From positions 526,704 to 590,703 of the forward strand of contig CAJTUB010000001.1 in assembly GCA_910579465.1 (NCBI GenBank): 64,000 nucleotides of DNA, written 5' to 3'. A program made the position numbers and the translations under genes. Source of the DNA: an uncultured Lachnospiraceae bacterium. Its GTDB lineage: Bacteria; Bacillota; Clostridia; Lachnospirales; Lachnospiraceae. A model generated the notes under the pieces. The model was given only the letters and a program-made list of their open reading frames with translations. It had not been told where the DNA came from and ran no database searches. Positions 15,094 to 23,585 of the stretch are shown here, piece after piece (position 1 is the first letter of the stretch; each line of letters starts with the position of its first letter).

Positions 15094-15846
15094 ATGGATA
15101 CCCGCAATATTACAGAAGCTTATTATTCCTGCTGGCTTGGTTCGTCTGAAAATCTGTTTTCTGCCAGTCCGGCTGTTACATATCTTTATTCAGCGGAACG
15201 GAATAAGGTGCAGACCGGTTACGGACAGCAGTTTGACCTGTGGGCGCTTGTAACCTCTGACAAGCTCTTTCTTTCCTATGGCGATGCCGCCAGTGCTAAA
15301 ATAGAAGAATTAAAGGCTGTGCTGGATGGATATTGTCCGGCAGAAGAGGCGGCACAAAAAATCGAAAGAATATATGGCTGCAGACCGTGGCATAGTGTCA
15401 AGTATGTGTTCCGGCAGGTGCAGGCAGATGGGGCAGCAGCAAGATGCCTGTGTTCTGAGGATTATCCGGCGTATGAAGCTTTTTTCCGGAAGAATAATCC
15501 GGACTGCAGTAATGTTTCCTGGCTGAAGGAATATTTTGAGGAGATGGTAGCAGAAAATCTGTGCTGCGGAGTTTTTCTGGACGGGGAGGTTGTAAGCTGT
15601 ACGGACTCTCCTTCAGTGCCTTATATGACAGATATGGTCAGGGAAGTCGGAATCCATACGCTGGCCGGAGAGCGTGGGAAAGGGTATGCAAAAGCCGCCT
15701 GCCGTCTTTGTGTAAACGAGATACTGAAAAACGGAAAGTGCCCGGTATGGTCAGCCGATGCCGAGAATACCGGGTCACGGATATTAGCGGAGCGTTCAGG
15801 GTTTGTACCCTTTGCAGATTGCCTTTTTTTGAGTTTAGTCCAGTGA
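15094..15846 (+). CDS. GNAT family N-acetyltransferase
   Basis: This 250-residue protein has a C-terminal GNAT acetyltransferase half (about residues 130-250). The acetyl-CoA loop appears as AGERGKGYAKAACRLCVNEIL (about 190-210), followed by WSADAENTGSRILAERSGF, the usual end of the domain. The N-terminal half (1-125) is less conserved and may set the substrate, which is unknown. AAAAGGAGGGC precedes the ATG. The last 12 bp overlap the end of the convergent lipoprotein gene, so the two transcripts are complementary at their 3' ends and no terminator lies between them. Confidence 0.82.
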   Translation: MDTRNITEAYYSCWLGSSENLFSASPAVTYLYSAERNKVQTGYGQQFDLWALVTSDKLFLSYGDAASAKIEELKAVLDGYCPAEEAAQKIERIYGCRPWHSVKYVFRQVQADGAAARCLCSEDYPAYEAFFRKNNPDCSNVSWLKEYFEEMVAENLCCGVFLDGEVVSCTDSPSVPYMTDMVREVGIHTLAGERGKGYAKAACRLCVNEILKNGKCPVWSADAENTGSRILAERSGFVPFADCLFLSLVQ

Positions 15847-17163
15847 GAAGGTAACGGTTACATTGCCGTCGCCGAGGAGTTCTTTCAGCTGTGCCTGTGT
15901 AATACCGTCTATTTTTCCAATCGGGGTAAGGCTCCAGGAGTTTTTGTCATAGTAAATGACAAGGGAACTGCCCTGATATAAAATAATGTCTCCCGGTCCT
16001 GTTGTGAGCTGCTCGTCATTTCTCGGAAGCGGGGTGCCGACAGGGCCGACTTTTTCCATGCTGGCGTAGTCCTGCATGTCAATCGTAACAGGAGCCTTGG
16101 CAAGCAGCTCTTTTAATGCCGCGGTCGAGGAATTGTCCGCTAAGGACGCCGTTAAAACCGTGTCTCCGATGGTAAGCTTCATGGTGTCCTCCTTCTGACT
16201 GAGTTCAAGTTCCCTTATCCAGTCCTCTAATGTACTGCGGGAGGCATTGCTGGCAATGCGCCTGCCGTCCTTCCAGACTGCGTCCGGCGCCAAGGCATGG
16301 AGATTGCGTGCGCTGGAGCCGATCGGACTGCTGCCGGAGGTACAGAACGGAATCAGCGTCTTGCCGGAAAAGGAACCGCTTTCTAAAAACGTGCTGATAA
16401 TCTTCGGCGCCTGTCCGTGCCAGATCGGGTAGCCGATAAAAATCGTATCGTACTGTGCAAGGTTTTCTACGGCTCCGGAAATAGCAGGGCGTGCCTGTGG
16501 GTCATTCTGCTCGCGATTGGCGCGGCAGTCTGTGTGATAGTCCAAATCGGCTGCGGTATACGGTATCTCGGGCTGAATCTCGTACAGGTCAGCTGTAAGG
16601 ATATCGCCTAAAAGCGCCGCTATGTTCCCGGTATTGCCTGTTGCCGAAAAATAGGCGACTAGGATTTTAGTTTCCTGCTCCAGAGCTGGTGTCGGCGTCG
16701 GAAGCTGTGTCGGTTCGGAAGTCGGAGCTGGTGTTGCTGTTAGTGCCTGTGTCGGTTCCGGAGCCGGTGTTGTTGTTAGTGCCTGTGTCGGTTCCGGAGC
16801 CGGTGTTGCTGTTAGTGCCTGCGTTGGTTCTGAAGTCGGTGTCAGAGCCGCTGCCTGCGTTAGTTCCGGAGTTGGTGTCAGAGCCGCTGCCTGCGTTGGT
16901 TCCGGAGTTGGTGTCAGAGCTGGCGTCTGCGTTGGTTCCGGAGCCGGTGTTGCTGTTAGTGTCTGTGTTGGTCCGGAAGCCGGAGTCAGAGTCGGTGACT
17001 GTGTTGGTTCTGAAGTCGGTGTCAGAATTGCTGCCTGCGTCGGTTCCGCAGTTGGCGTCAGAGCTGGTGTGAGAGAAACCTCCTGTCCTTTTCCACAGGC
17101 GGCAAGTGAAAAAATAAATACAAAAGCCAAAATCATAAAATAAAGTCGTTTTCTTTTCATCAT
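15835..17163 (-). CDS. Lipoprotein with Thr/Pro repeat stalk, flavodoxin domain and cyclophilin-like domain
   Basis: From the ATG at 17163 the protein has 442 residues. A lipoprotein signal ends in the lipobox SLAAC (Cys about 23). A stalk follows (about 30-160) of 12-residue units of the type ALTATPAPEPTQ, about ten copies (36 bp each at DNA level). Then comes a flavodoxin domain (about 165-325) starting KILVAYFSATGNTG, the FMN phosphate loop, and a small cyclophilin-like domain (about 326-442) with KVGPVGTPLPRNDEQ. It is probably a flavoprotein held outside the cell membrane; electron partners are unknown. A further open stretch of 18 codons upstream lacks membrane-signal character. It lies 8 bp after the cupin gene, as an operon. 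Confidence 0.85.
   Translation of the reverse strand: MMKRKRLYFMILAFVFIFSLAACGKGQEVSLTPALTPTAEPTQAAILTPTSEPTQSPTLTPASGPTQTLTATPAPEPTQTPALTPTPEPTQAAALTPTPELTQAAALTPTSEPTQALTATPAPEPTQALTTTPAPEPTQALTATPAPTSEPTQLPTPTPALEQETKILVAYFSATGNTGNIAALLGDILTADLYEIQPEIPYTAADLDYHTDCRANREQNDPQARPAISGAVENLAQYDTIFIGYPIWHGQAPKIISTFLESGSFSGKTLIPFCTSGSSPIGSSARNLHALAPDAVWKDGRRIASNASRSTLEDWIRELELSQKEDTMKLTIGDTVLTASLADNSSTAALKELLAKAPVTIDMQDYASMEKVGPVGTPLPRNDEQLTTGPGDIILYQGSSLVIYYDKNSWSLTPIGKIDGITQAQLKELLGDGNVTVTFSLD
16690..17070 (-). repeat. 36-bp coding tandem repeat (stalk of the flavodoxin lipoprotein)
   Basis: About ten in-frame 36-bp units encode T-P-x-x-E-P-T-Q based dodecapeptides. The copies differ at a few positions, but neighbouring units share long identical stretches (GTTGCTGTTAGTGCCTG recurs). 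Unit length divides by three, so gain or loss of units keeps the frame. Confidence 0.85.
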
Positions 17164-17171
17164 AAGGAAGT

Positions 17172-17609
17172 TCACTCCAATCTTAAATAATTCTTGTCGT
17201 CTACCGGCTCCAGCCACTCATTGGAGGTTTCTTCGCCTGGTACTTCGACGGCAATATGGGAAAACCAGCTGTCCTTTTTGGCACCATGCCAGTGCTTTAC
17301 CTCCGGCGGGATTGTAATGACGGTTCCTGCCGTAAGGGAGACGGGCGGTTGTCCTTCTTCCTGATACCAGCCCTCGCCCGCGGTGCAGATTAAAAGCTGT
17401 CCGCCTCCGCTTTTGGCGTGATGGATATGCCAGTGGTTGCGGCAGCCCGGCTCAAAGGTGATGTTTGCGAGAAATACAGCCGTTTCCTGCGGGTTTGTCA
17501 ATGGCTTTAAATAGGAATTGCCGATAAAGTATTCGGAAAAGGCTTCGTTCAAACTGCCTTTTCCAAATACATTTTCTTTTTCAAATGCTTCATAAGAGAA
17601 ATGTTTCAT
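17172..17609 (-). CDS. Cupin domain protein
   Basis: This 145-residue single-domain cupin has metal-binding histidines in NHWHIHHAKSGGGQLLIC (about residues 58-75) and the second motif VKHWHGAKKDSWFSHIAVE (about 105-123). Such proteins bind a metal and often act on small quinone-like or lactone substrates; the substrate is not known. It lies just upstream of the flavodoxin lipoprotein, with 8 bp between, so a shared redox role is plausible but inferred. The ATG at 17609 is preceded by AGGAGGCC about 6 nt away. Confidence 0.88.
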   Translation of the reverse strand: MKHFSYEAFEKENVFGKGSLNEAFSEYFIGNSYLKPLTNPQETAVFLANITFEPGCRNHWHIHHAKSGGGQLLICTAGEGWYQEEGQPPVSLTAGTVITIPPEVKHWHGAKKDSWFSHIAVEVPGEETSNEWLEPVDDKNYLRLE

Positions 17610-17741
17610 AAGTTCTTAGGCCTCCTTTGTTTTCTTCCGGAATATCTATAGTATAATGCAGAAGGAAAAAAATAGCGAATACTTATAAACTATCATATGC
17701 TATGCCTTTCAGGCATTTTGCAGTTTTGATAAAAAAGAAAC

Positions 17742-18179
17742 TTAGTCTCCGGAAGCATCTGCCGCTGCCTTTGTCGGATGAATGGTTCCGCGTGGATGTT
17801 TTGGCGGGGCATAAACGGAATAGAGCTTGAGAGGACAGCCGCCGGTGTTAATGATATTGTGCCATGTGCAGGCGGGAACAAACACAGCGTCGCCTGCACT
17901 GATACATTTCCGGAAGCTTAAATTTTCTTTGCAGGTTCCCATTGTTACCAGAGCCTCGCCTGATTCCAGGCGGAGGAACTGGTCAGTATCCGGATGTAGT
18001 TCAAGTCCGATTTCACCGCCTGCCGGGATACACATCAGGGTCAGCTGGAGGTGGCAGCCGGTCCAGAGCGCTGTCCGGAAATTTTCATTATGGCAGACTG
18101 CCTGTTCCATATCTACGGTAAACGATTCGGGACCGTAGTCTGTGATACATGACTTCATACAATTGTTTTTTTGATGCAT
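17742..18179 (-). CDS. Cupin domain protein
   Basis: This second 145-residue cupin is different in sequence from its neighbour. The beta-barrel motifs are GLELHPDTDQFLRLESGEALV (about 58-78) and FVPACTWHNIINTG (about 99-112), with His and Glu ligands in place. It resembles mannose-6-phosphate-isomerase-like cupins of unknown substrate. The ribosome-binding site is weak (AAGGGAT about 9 nt before the ATG at 18179). It is on the same strand as the other cupin, 132 bp upstream, divergent from pnp. Cytoplasmic. Confidence 0.82.
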   Translation of the reverse strand: MHQKNNCMKSCITDYGPESFTVDMEQAVCHNENFRTALWTGCHLQLTLMCIPAGGEIGLELHPDTDQFLRLESGEALVTMGTCKENLSFRKCISAGDAVFVPACTWHNIINTGGCPLKLYSVYAPPKHPRGTIHPTKAAADASGD

Positions 18180-18355
18180 AGGAGACTATCCCTTCTTTTT
18201 TATTTTGCTGCTTTTATTTTATGAAACAGCAGGGATGATGTGATTGTGAAGAACAGCAGAATGCCGGATACGGTAGTCTTTGGAACTTTTAAGGCGGCTG
18301 AAAAAGTTCCAGAAGTTCAAGAATATAAAAAATACTGGCTTTTTTTTACACCTTG

Positions 18356-18364
18356 TGGTATAAT
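18356..18364 (+). promoter_or_regulatory. Extended -10 promoter of pnp
   Basis: TGGTATAAT (18356-18364) is a consensus extended -10. The -35 17 bp upstream (TGGCTT) is weak. The leader is about 100 nt. Just upstream, GGAACTTTT (18282-18290) and AAAAGTTCC (18302-18310) form a stem of unknown role. Confidence 0.65.
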
Positions 18365-18472
18365 AAGAATTTAGCGGAGATTAATTCCGAGACTTCTGAA
18401 AAGCATAGCGATATCCGGTGTGTTTTTCAGTTGTTTCGGTGTCTCCGCATGAGAAATGAAAGGAGATTCAAA

Positions 18473-20560
18473 ATGGCGTATAAGAGTTTTTCAATGGAAC
18501 TTGCAGGCAGGACACTGACCGTAGACATCGGCAGGGTTGCCGCACAGGCAAATGGTGCAGCCTTCATGCACTACGGTGATACGACGGTGCTTTCCACCGC
18601 GACGGCTTCGGAGAAGCCGAGGGAGGGCATCGACTTTTTCCCGTTAAGCGTAGAGTATGAGGAGAAGCTGTATTCCGTAGGTAAGATTCCGGGCGGGTTC
18701 AACCGCAGGGAGGGTAAGGCCTCCGAGAATGCGGTGCTGACCTCCCGTGTCATCGACCGGCCGATGCGTCCGCTGTTCCCGAAGGATTACAGGAATGATG
18801 TAACCATCAATAACATGGTAATGTCGGTAGACCCGGAGTGCAGCCCGGAGCTGACCGCAATGCTCGGTTCTGCAATCGCAGTAGCGATTTCCGATATTCC
18901 GTTTGACGGTCCGTGTGCAACGACCCAGGTAGGCCTGATAAACGGCGAGTTTGTATTTAATCCGAATTCTTCCCAGAATAAGGTTTCTGATTTAAAGCTT
19001 ACCGTAGCCTCCACAAGAGAAAAGGTAATTATGATTGAAGCCGGTGCAAACGAGGTGCCGGAGGCAAAGATGATTGAGGCAATTTACGCAGCCCATGAAA
19101 TCAACCAGAAGGTGATTGCGTTTATTGACCAGATCGTGGCAGAGTGCGGTAAGGCAAAGCATGAGTATACAAGCTGTGCGGTTCCAGAGGAATTGTTTGC
19201 GGCAATCAAGGAGCTTGTTCCGCCGGAGGAGATGGAAGAGGCGGTATTTACCGATGAGAAGCAGAAGCGCGAGGAGAATATCCGCCAGATTACGGAGAAG
19301 CTCGAGGAGGCATTCGCAGAGAATGAGGAGTGGCTTGCCGTACTCGGGGAGGCGATTTACCAGTATCAGAAAAAGACCGTCCGCAAGATGATTTTAAAGG
19401 ACCACAAGCGTCCGGACGGAAGAGAGCTTACCCAGATCCGTAAGCTTGCTGCAGAAGTGGATATTATCCCGCGGGTACACGGCTCTGCAATGTTTACGAG
19501 AGGCCAGACCCAGATTTGTAATGTTTGTACGCTGGCGCCGCTTTCTGACGCGCAGAAGCTGGACGGGCTTGACGAGAACGAGGTGTCCAAGCGCTATATG
19601 CACCACTACAATTTCCCGTCCTACTCCGTAGGCGAGACCAAGGTTTCCAGAGGTCCGGGACGTCGTGAAATCGGTCATGGCGCGTTGGCAGAGAGAGCAC
19701 TTCTTCCGGTGCTTCCGCCGGAGGATGTGTTCCCGTATGCAATCCGCACCGTTTCCGAGACGTTTGAGTCGAACGGCTCCACGTCGATGGCATCCACCTG
19801 TGCGTCCTGTATGTCGCTGATGGCGGCAGGTGTCCCGCTCCGCAAGATGGTAGCCGGGATTTCCTGTGGTCTTGTAACCGGAGAGACGGATGATGATTAT
19901 GTACTGCTGACCGATATCCAGGGGCTGGAGGACTTCTTCGGCGATATGGACTTTAAGGTAACCGGTACTGACGCGGGAATTACTGCGATTCAGATGGATA
20001 TTAAGATTCACGGTCTGACGAGGGCTATTGTCGAGGGCGCTATCGGAAGATGCCGTGAGGCAAGGATGTTTATTATGGAGAACTGCATGAAGCCGGCGAT
20101 TGCCGAGCCGAGAGCAGAGGTAAGCAAGTATGCGCCGAAGATTATCCAGATTCAGATTGACCCGCAGAAGATTGGTGATGTAGTCGGACAGAGAGGCAAG
20201 ACCATCAATGCGATTATTGAAGAGACCGGCGTTAAGATTGACATTACCGACGATGGTGCAGTTTCTATCTGCGGTACGGACCCGGCAGGGATGCAGCGTG
20301 CCGTTGAGCTGATTCAGATTATCGTGACGGACTTTGAGGAAGGCCAGGTGCTGGAAGGCAAGGTTGTCAGCATTAAGGAGTTCGGCGCATTTCTTGAGTT
20401 TGCGCCGGGTAAGGAGGCAATGGTCCACATCTCCAAGATTTCAAAGGAGCGTATCAATCATGTAGAGGATGTGCTGACGTTAGGGGATGTTGTAAAGGCT
20501 GTCTGCCTCGGCAAAGATAAGATGGGAAGAATCAGCTTCAGCATTAAGGATGTAAAATAA
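18473..20560 (+). CDS. pnp: Polynucleotide phosphorylase
   Basis: This 695-residue 3'-5' phosphorolytic exoribonuclease and RNA-degradation enzyme has full domain order. The first RNase PH domain starts with SFSMELAGRTLTVDIGR. An all-alpha linker (about 230-310) follows, then the second RNase PH domain with the phosphate and catalytic stretch SNGSTSMASTCASCMSLM (about 431-448) and DILGDEDxxGDMD-type residues (LEDFFGDMDFKVTGTD). A KH domain (about 555-615, IGDVVGQRGKTINAI) and an S1 domain (about 620-690, FEEGQVLEGKVVSIKEFGAF) complete it. The ATG at 18473 has AGGAGA 6 nt upstream; the longer open frame to 18353 is leader. rpsO, often adjacent, is absent here. Confidence 0.96.
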   Translation: MAYKSFSMELAGRTLTVDIGRVAAQANGAAFMHYGDTTVLSTATASEKPREGIDFFPLSVEYEEKLYSVGKIPGGFNRREGKASENAVLTSRVIDRPMRPLFPKDYRNDVTINNMVMSVDPECSPELTAMLGSAIAVAISDIPFDGPCATTQVGLINGEFVFNPNSSQNKVSDLKLTVASTREKVIMIEAGANEVPEAKMIEAIYAAHEINQKVIAFIDQIVAECGKAKHEYTSCAVPEELFAAIKELVPPEEMEEAVFTDEKQKREENIRQITEKLEEAFAENEEWLAVLGEAIYQYQKKTVRKMILKDHKRPDGRELTQIRKLAAEVDIIPRVHGSAMFTRGQTQICNVCTLAPLSDAQKLDGLDENEVSKRYMHHYNFPSYSVGETKVSRGPGRREIGHGALAERALLPVLPPEDVFPYAIRTVSETFESNGSTSMASTCASCMSLMAAGVPLRKMVAGISCGLVTGETDDDYVLLTDIQGLEDFFGDMDFKVTGTDAGITAIQMDIKIHGLTRAIVEGAIGRCREARMFIMENCMKPAIAEPRAEVSKYAPKIIQIQIDPQKIGDVVGQRGKTINAIIEETGVKIDITDDGAVSICGTDPAGMQRAVELIQIIVTDFEEGQVLEGKVVSIKEFGAFLEFAPGKEAMVHISKISKERINHVEDVLTLGDVVKAVCLGKDKMGRISFSIKDVK

Positions 20561-20583
20561 ACAGCCGGAGCTGCTGTAAGAAA

Positions 20584-20617
20584 AGGGCTGCCGTTTCTAT
20601 GCAGCCCTCTTCGTTTT
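20584..20617 (+). terminator. Terminator of pnp
   Basis: AGGGCTGC (20584-20591) pairs with GCAGCCCT (20601-20608), followed by CTTCGTTTTT. Confidence 0.75.
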
Positions 20618-20663
20618 TCGTATGGCTCTTATTGATGCAGTGCCGTGCGGAAGAAAGGAATGT

Positions 20664-22037
20664 ATGACGGAGCAAATCGAGCAAATCAGTCTGCCGAACG
20701 GAATCCGCGTTGTACTGGAGCCGATGCCTTATGTGAAAACGGCTGCATTCGGCATATTTGTCGGTGTGGGGTCTGTTTGTGAGACAAAGGAGAATAACGG
20801 CATTTCCCATATGATTGAACATATGCTGTTTAAGGGAACAAAGACCCGGAGTGCAAAGGTGCTTGCGGATATTACCGCGCGTCTCGGGGACACGGTTAAT
20901 GCCTATACCGGAAAGGAATACACGGCATATTATGGCGTGACCATTGCAGAGGAGCTTTACTGCCTGATGGAAGTGCTTTCCGATATGCTGCAGTATTCCG
21001 TGTTTGAGCAGGGAGCGCTTTCCAAGGAAAAGGGAGTAATCTGCGAAGAGATTGATATGTATAATAATTCGCCGGATGACCTGGTGCATGAGCTGGCGCA
21101 GAAGCGCGTATGGCAGGGGCATCCGCTCGGATTCCAGATTTCGGGAAATAAGGGCGTGGTGCGCGGGCTTTCCAGAGACCATGTCCTGGCCTACTACCGG
21201 AGGGAATACCGTCCGGAGCGTATGGTGCTTTCGGTTGCGGGCGCCTTTGAAAAAAAGCAGGTGACGGAACGGCTTTTAGAGCTGTTCTGCCCGCAGGGGC
21301 AGAGGGCTTCGGGCGCTTTAAAGAGGGAAAAGCACAGCTTTGATACGCGTTATGGAAGGTATTATGAAGAGGAGACCGGACAGGCGGAGGGCATGCCGTT
21401 AAGGAGCCGTAAGACGGCGGAGTATAAAAGGAGCTTCAGCCGTGCGAAACGGGATACGTCCCAGCTGCATATGAATCTGGTGTTCCCGGCGATTTCTTAT
21501 CTGGATGAGCGTCGTTATGCCGCTGCGGTCTTTCATTCGGTACTGGGCGGAAGCAACAATTCGCTGCTGTTCCAGAAAATAAGAGAGGAAGAGGGGCTTG
21601 CCTATGCAGTGTATTCTTATGGCTGTCCGTATGCAAAGGAAGGGCTGTTACATATCGACGCAGTAAGCGCGCCGTCCCAGGCAGAAGCAATCTTTTCTTA
21701 TACGATGGAGGTATGCGGGCTTCTCAGGGAGAAGCCGGTGCCGGAGGAAACGTTGCGGACACATAAGGCGCTTATCCGGACGGAGGCGATTTTGTCCAAG
21801 GAGAGCGTGCAGAGCCGTATGGAGGGCAACGGGCGTTCCGTCCTGCTTCGTGGCTATGTAGTTTCACAGGAAGAGGAGCTCGGGAAAATCGAGCAGATAA
21901 CGGCAGAGGAGCTGCAGCAATATGCGCTTTCGGTGCTCCGCCCGGAGAGGATGAGTATCTGTCTGGTCGGGGAAATGGGAAGCGCCGGGCAGAGGCTTTG
22001 GCACAGCTTTGAACGGCTGCAGGAGACCGGGAATTGA
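20664..22037 (+). CDS. M16 (insulinase/pitrilysin) family zinc peptidase
   Basis: This 457-residue protein has the inverted zinc motif HxxEH as HMIEH (about residues 49-53) in an N-terminal M16 domain, with the third-ligand region KGVICEEIDMYNNSPDD (about 125-141). The inactive partner domain makes up the second half (LHMNLVFPAISYLDERRYAAAVFHSVLGG). Members next to pnp in Firmicutes are processing-protease-like enzymes of uncertain substrate. A charged insert (about 215-260) is longer than usual. It is cytoplasmic, with no signal peptide. GAAAGGAATGT precedes the ATG at 20664, which fits homologues better than the upstream open stretch. Confidence 0.92.
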   Translation: MTEQIEQISLPNGIRVVLEPMPYVKTAAFGIFVGVGSVCETKENNGISHMIEHMLFKGTKTRSAKVLADITARLGDTVNAYTGKEYTAYYGVTIAEELYCLMEVLSDMLQYSVFEQGALSKEKGVICEEIDMYNNSPDDLVHELAQKRVWQGHPLGFQISGNKGVVRGLSRDHVLAYYRREYRPERMVLSVAGAFEKKQVTERLLELFCPQGQRASGALKREKHSFDTRYGRYYEEETGQAEGMPLRSRKTAEYKRSFSRAKRDTSQLHMNLVFPAISYLDERRYAAAVFHSVLGGSNNSLLFQKIREEEGLAYAVYSYGCPYAKEGLLHIDAVSAPSQAEAIFSYTMEVCGLLREKPVPEETLRTHKALIRTEAILSKESVQSRMEGNGRSVLLRGYVVSQEEELGKIEQITAEELQQYALSVLRPERMSICLVGEMGSAGQRLWHSFERLQETGN

Positions 22038-22099
22038 AAGCATGTAAAATGAAATAATAGAAGGAACAATATTAGAAATGCTACAAGGAGGCTATGACA

Positions 22100-23377
22100 A
22101 TGGCAAGTATTGAAACAACATGTATCCATGAGGGATGGAAACCGAAGCAGGGCGAGGCAAGACAGCTGCCGATTTACCAGAGCACGACGTTTAAGTATGA
22201 TACCAGCGATGCGATGGGAAAGCTGTTTGACTTGGAGGCGGAGGGCTATTTTTACACAAGGCTCCAGAACCCGACCAACGACGCCGTAGCGGCAAAGATT
22301 TGTGCAATGGAGGGCGGAGTGGCGGCAATGCTTACCTCCTCCGGACAGGCGGCAAACTTTTATGCGCTTTTTAATATCTGTGAGACAGGGGACCATTTTA
22401 TCGCTTCTTCCTCTATTTACGGCGGCACCTATAACCTGTTCGGCGTGACGATGAAAAAGATGGGAATCGAGTGTACGTTCGTGGACCAGGAGCTGCCGGA
22501 GGAGGAGTTGGCAAAGTATTTCCGTCCGAATACGAAGGCAGTGTTCGGGGAAACGATTACCAATCCGACGGTTTCCGTGTTTGACTTTGAAAAGTTTGCG
22601 AGACTGGCACATTCTCACGGTGTTCCGCTTATCGTGGACAATACGTTTGCGACGCCGGTAAACTGCAGGCCGTTCGAGTGGGGAGTGGATATCGTGACCC
22701 ATTCCACTACGAAGTACATGGACGGGCATGCAGTGGGCGTAGGCGGCTGTATTGTTGACAGCGGGAACTTTGACTGGATGAAGTATGCGGACAAGTATCC
22801 GGGGCTGACGACGCCGGACGAGTCCTATCACGGCATCACCTATGCGGAGCGTTTCGGGAAGGGCGCTTATATTACCAAAGCGACGGCGCAGCTGATGAGG
22901 GACCTTGGTTCCATCCAGTCCCCGCAGAATGCTTTTTATCTGAACCTCGGTCTGGAGACCCTGCCGTTGCGCATGGAGCGTCACTGTCAGAATGCGCTTG
23001 AGGTGGCAAGGTTTTTACAGACGCAGGAAAAGGTTGCCTGGGTACACTATGCAGGCTTAGAGGACGATAAGTACCATGCGCTGGCAGAGAAGTATATGCC
23101 GAACGGAACCTGCGGCGTGCTTGCCTTTGGAATCAAGGGAGGAAGAGAAGCGTCCATCCGGTTTATGGACCAGCTGAAGTTCGCCTCGATTGTAACCCAC
23201 GTGGCAGATGCCAAAACCTGTCTTCTGCATCCGGCTAGCCATACCCACCGCCAGATGAGCGATGAGCAGCTGAAGGAGGCAGGCGTGGCACCGGATTTAA
23301 TTCGTCTTTCCGTCGGAATCGAGAATGTGGAGGATTTGATTGCGGACTTAAAGCAGGCGCTGGACAAGGCAGTCTGA
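22100..23377 (+). CDS. metY: O-acetylhomoserine sulfhydrylase / aminocarboxypropyltransferase
   Basis: This 425-residue PLP enzyme of the Cys/Met metabolism family makes homocysteine (or methionine) from O-acetylhomoserine and sulfide (or methanethiol). Seen are YTRLQNPTNDAV (about 53-64), SSGQAANFY, the cofactor-lysine loop THSTTKYMDGHAVGVGG (Lys about 207) and the C-terminal substrate-carboxylate stretch RLSVGIENVEDLIADL. The start is placed at the second ATG (22100), 8 nt after AAGGAGG; the first ATG (22094) is only 2 nt from it. No T-box or SAM riboswitch is seen upstream. It is followed by a terminator. Confidence 0.93.
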   Translation: MASIETTCIHEGWKPKQGEARQLPIYQSTTFKYDTSDAMGKLFDLEAEGYFYTRLQNPTNDAVAAKICAMEGGVAAMLTSSGQAANFYALFNICETGDHFIASSSIYGGTYNLFGVTMKKMGIECTFVDQELPEEELAKYFRPNTKAVFGETITNPTVSVFDFEKFARLAHSHGVPLIVDNTFATPVNCRPFEWGVDIVTHSTTKYMDGHAVGVGGCIVDSGNFDWMKYADKYPGLTTPDESYHGITYAERFGKGAYITKATAQLMRDLGSIQSPQNAFYLNLGLETLPLRMERHCQNALEVARFLQTQEKVAWVHYAGLEDDKYHALAEKYMPNGTCGVLAFGIKGGREASIRFMDQLKFASIVTHVADAKTCLLHPASHTHRQMSDEQLKEAGVAPDLIRLSVGIENVEDLIADLKQALDKAV

Positions 23378-23398
23378 ACAAAAATATCATAAAGAACA

Positions 23399-23429
23399 AG
23401 GAACCGTGCCTTGTGCGACGGTTCCTTTT
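23399..23429 (+). terminator. Terminator of metY
   Basis: AGGAACCGT (23399-23407) pairs with ACGGTTCCT (23418-23426), then TTTTC. Confidence 0.8.
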
Positions 23430-23523
23430 CTGATTCCGGCCGCTTTTACCGTGTCCCGTTTTTTGCGGCAGCATAGTATGGTGATATAGAGGAGAGGCAT
23501 GACAGGACATGTAAGAGAAGTAT

Positions 23524-23552
23524 TTGCCATATCCGGAGAAATACAGTATAAT
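23524..23552 (+). promoter_or_regulatory. Promoter of the DUF3737 gene
   Basis: TTGCCA (23524-23529), 17 bp, TATAAT (23547-23552). Confidence 0.75.
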
Positions 23553-23585
23553 GGGACATAATACGGAACGAAAGGGGTTATCAGG

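Noticed and set aside
16690..17070. Regular 36-bp repeats suggestive of a CRISPR array
   Set aside because: Units are contiguous without spacers and are in frame within a lipoprotein gene.
18282..18310. GGAACTTTT / AAAAGTTCC stem between the cupin gene and pnp as a terminator
   Set aside because: No T-run follows on either strand, and it lies upstream of both genes, where a terminator is not needed.
19394..20428. Minus-strand open frame of 344 codons
   Set aside because: It lies wholly opposite pnp and has no Shine-Dalgarno or recognisable domain. The same holds for long antisense frames opposite the M16/metY genes (21854-22984) and spoIIIAA-AB (31010-32080).
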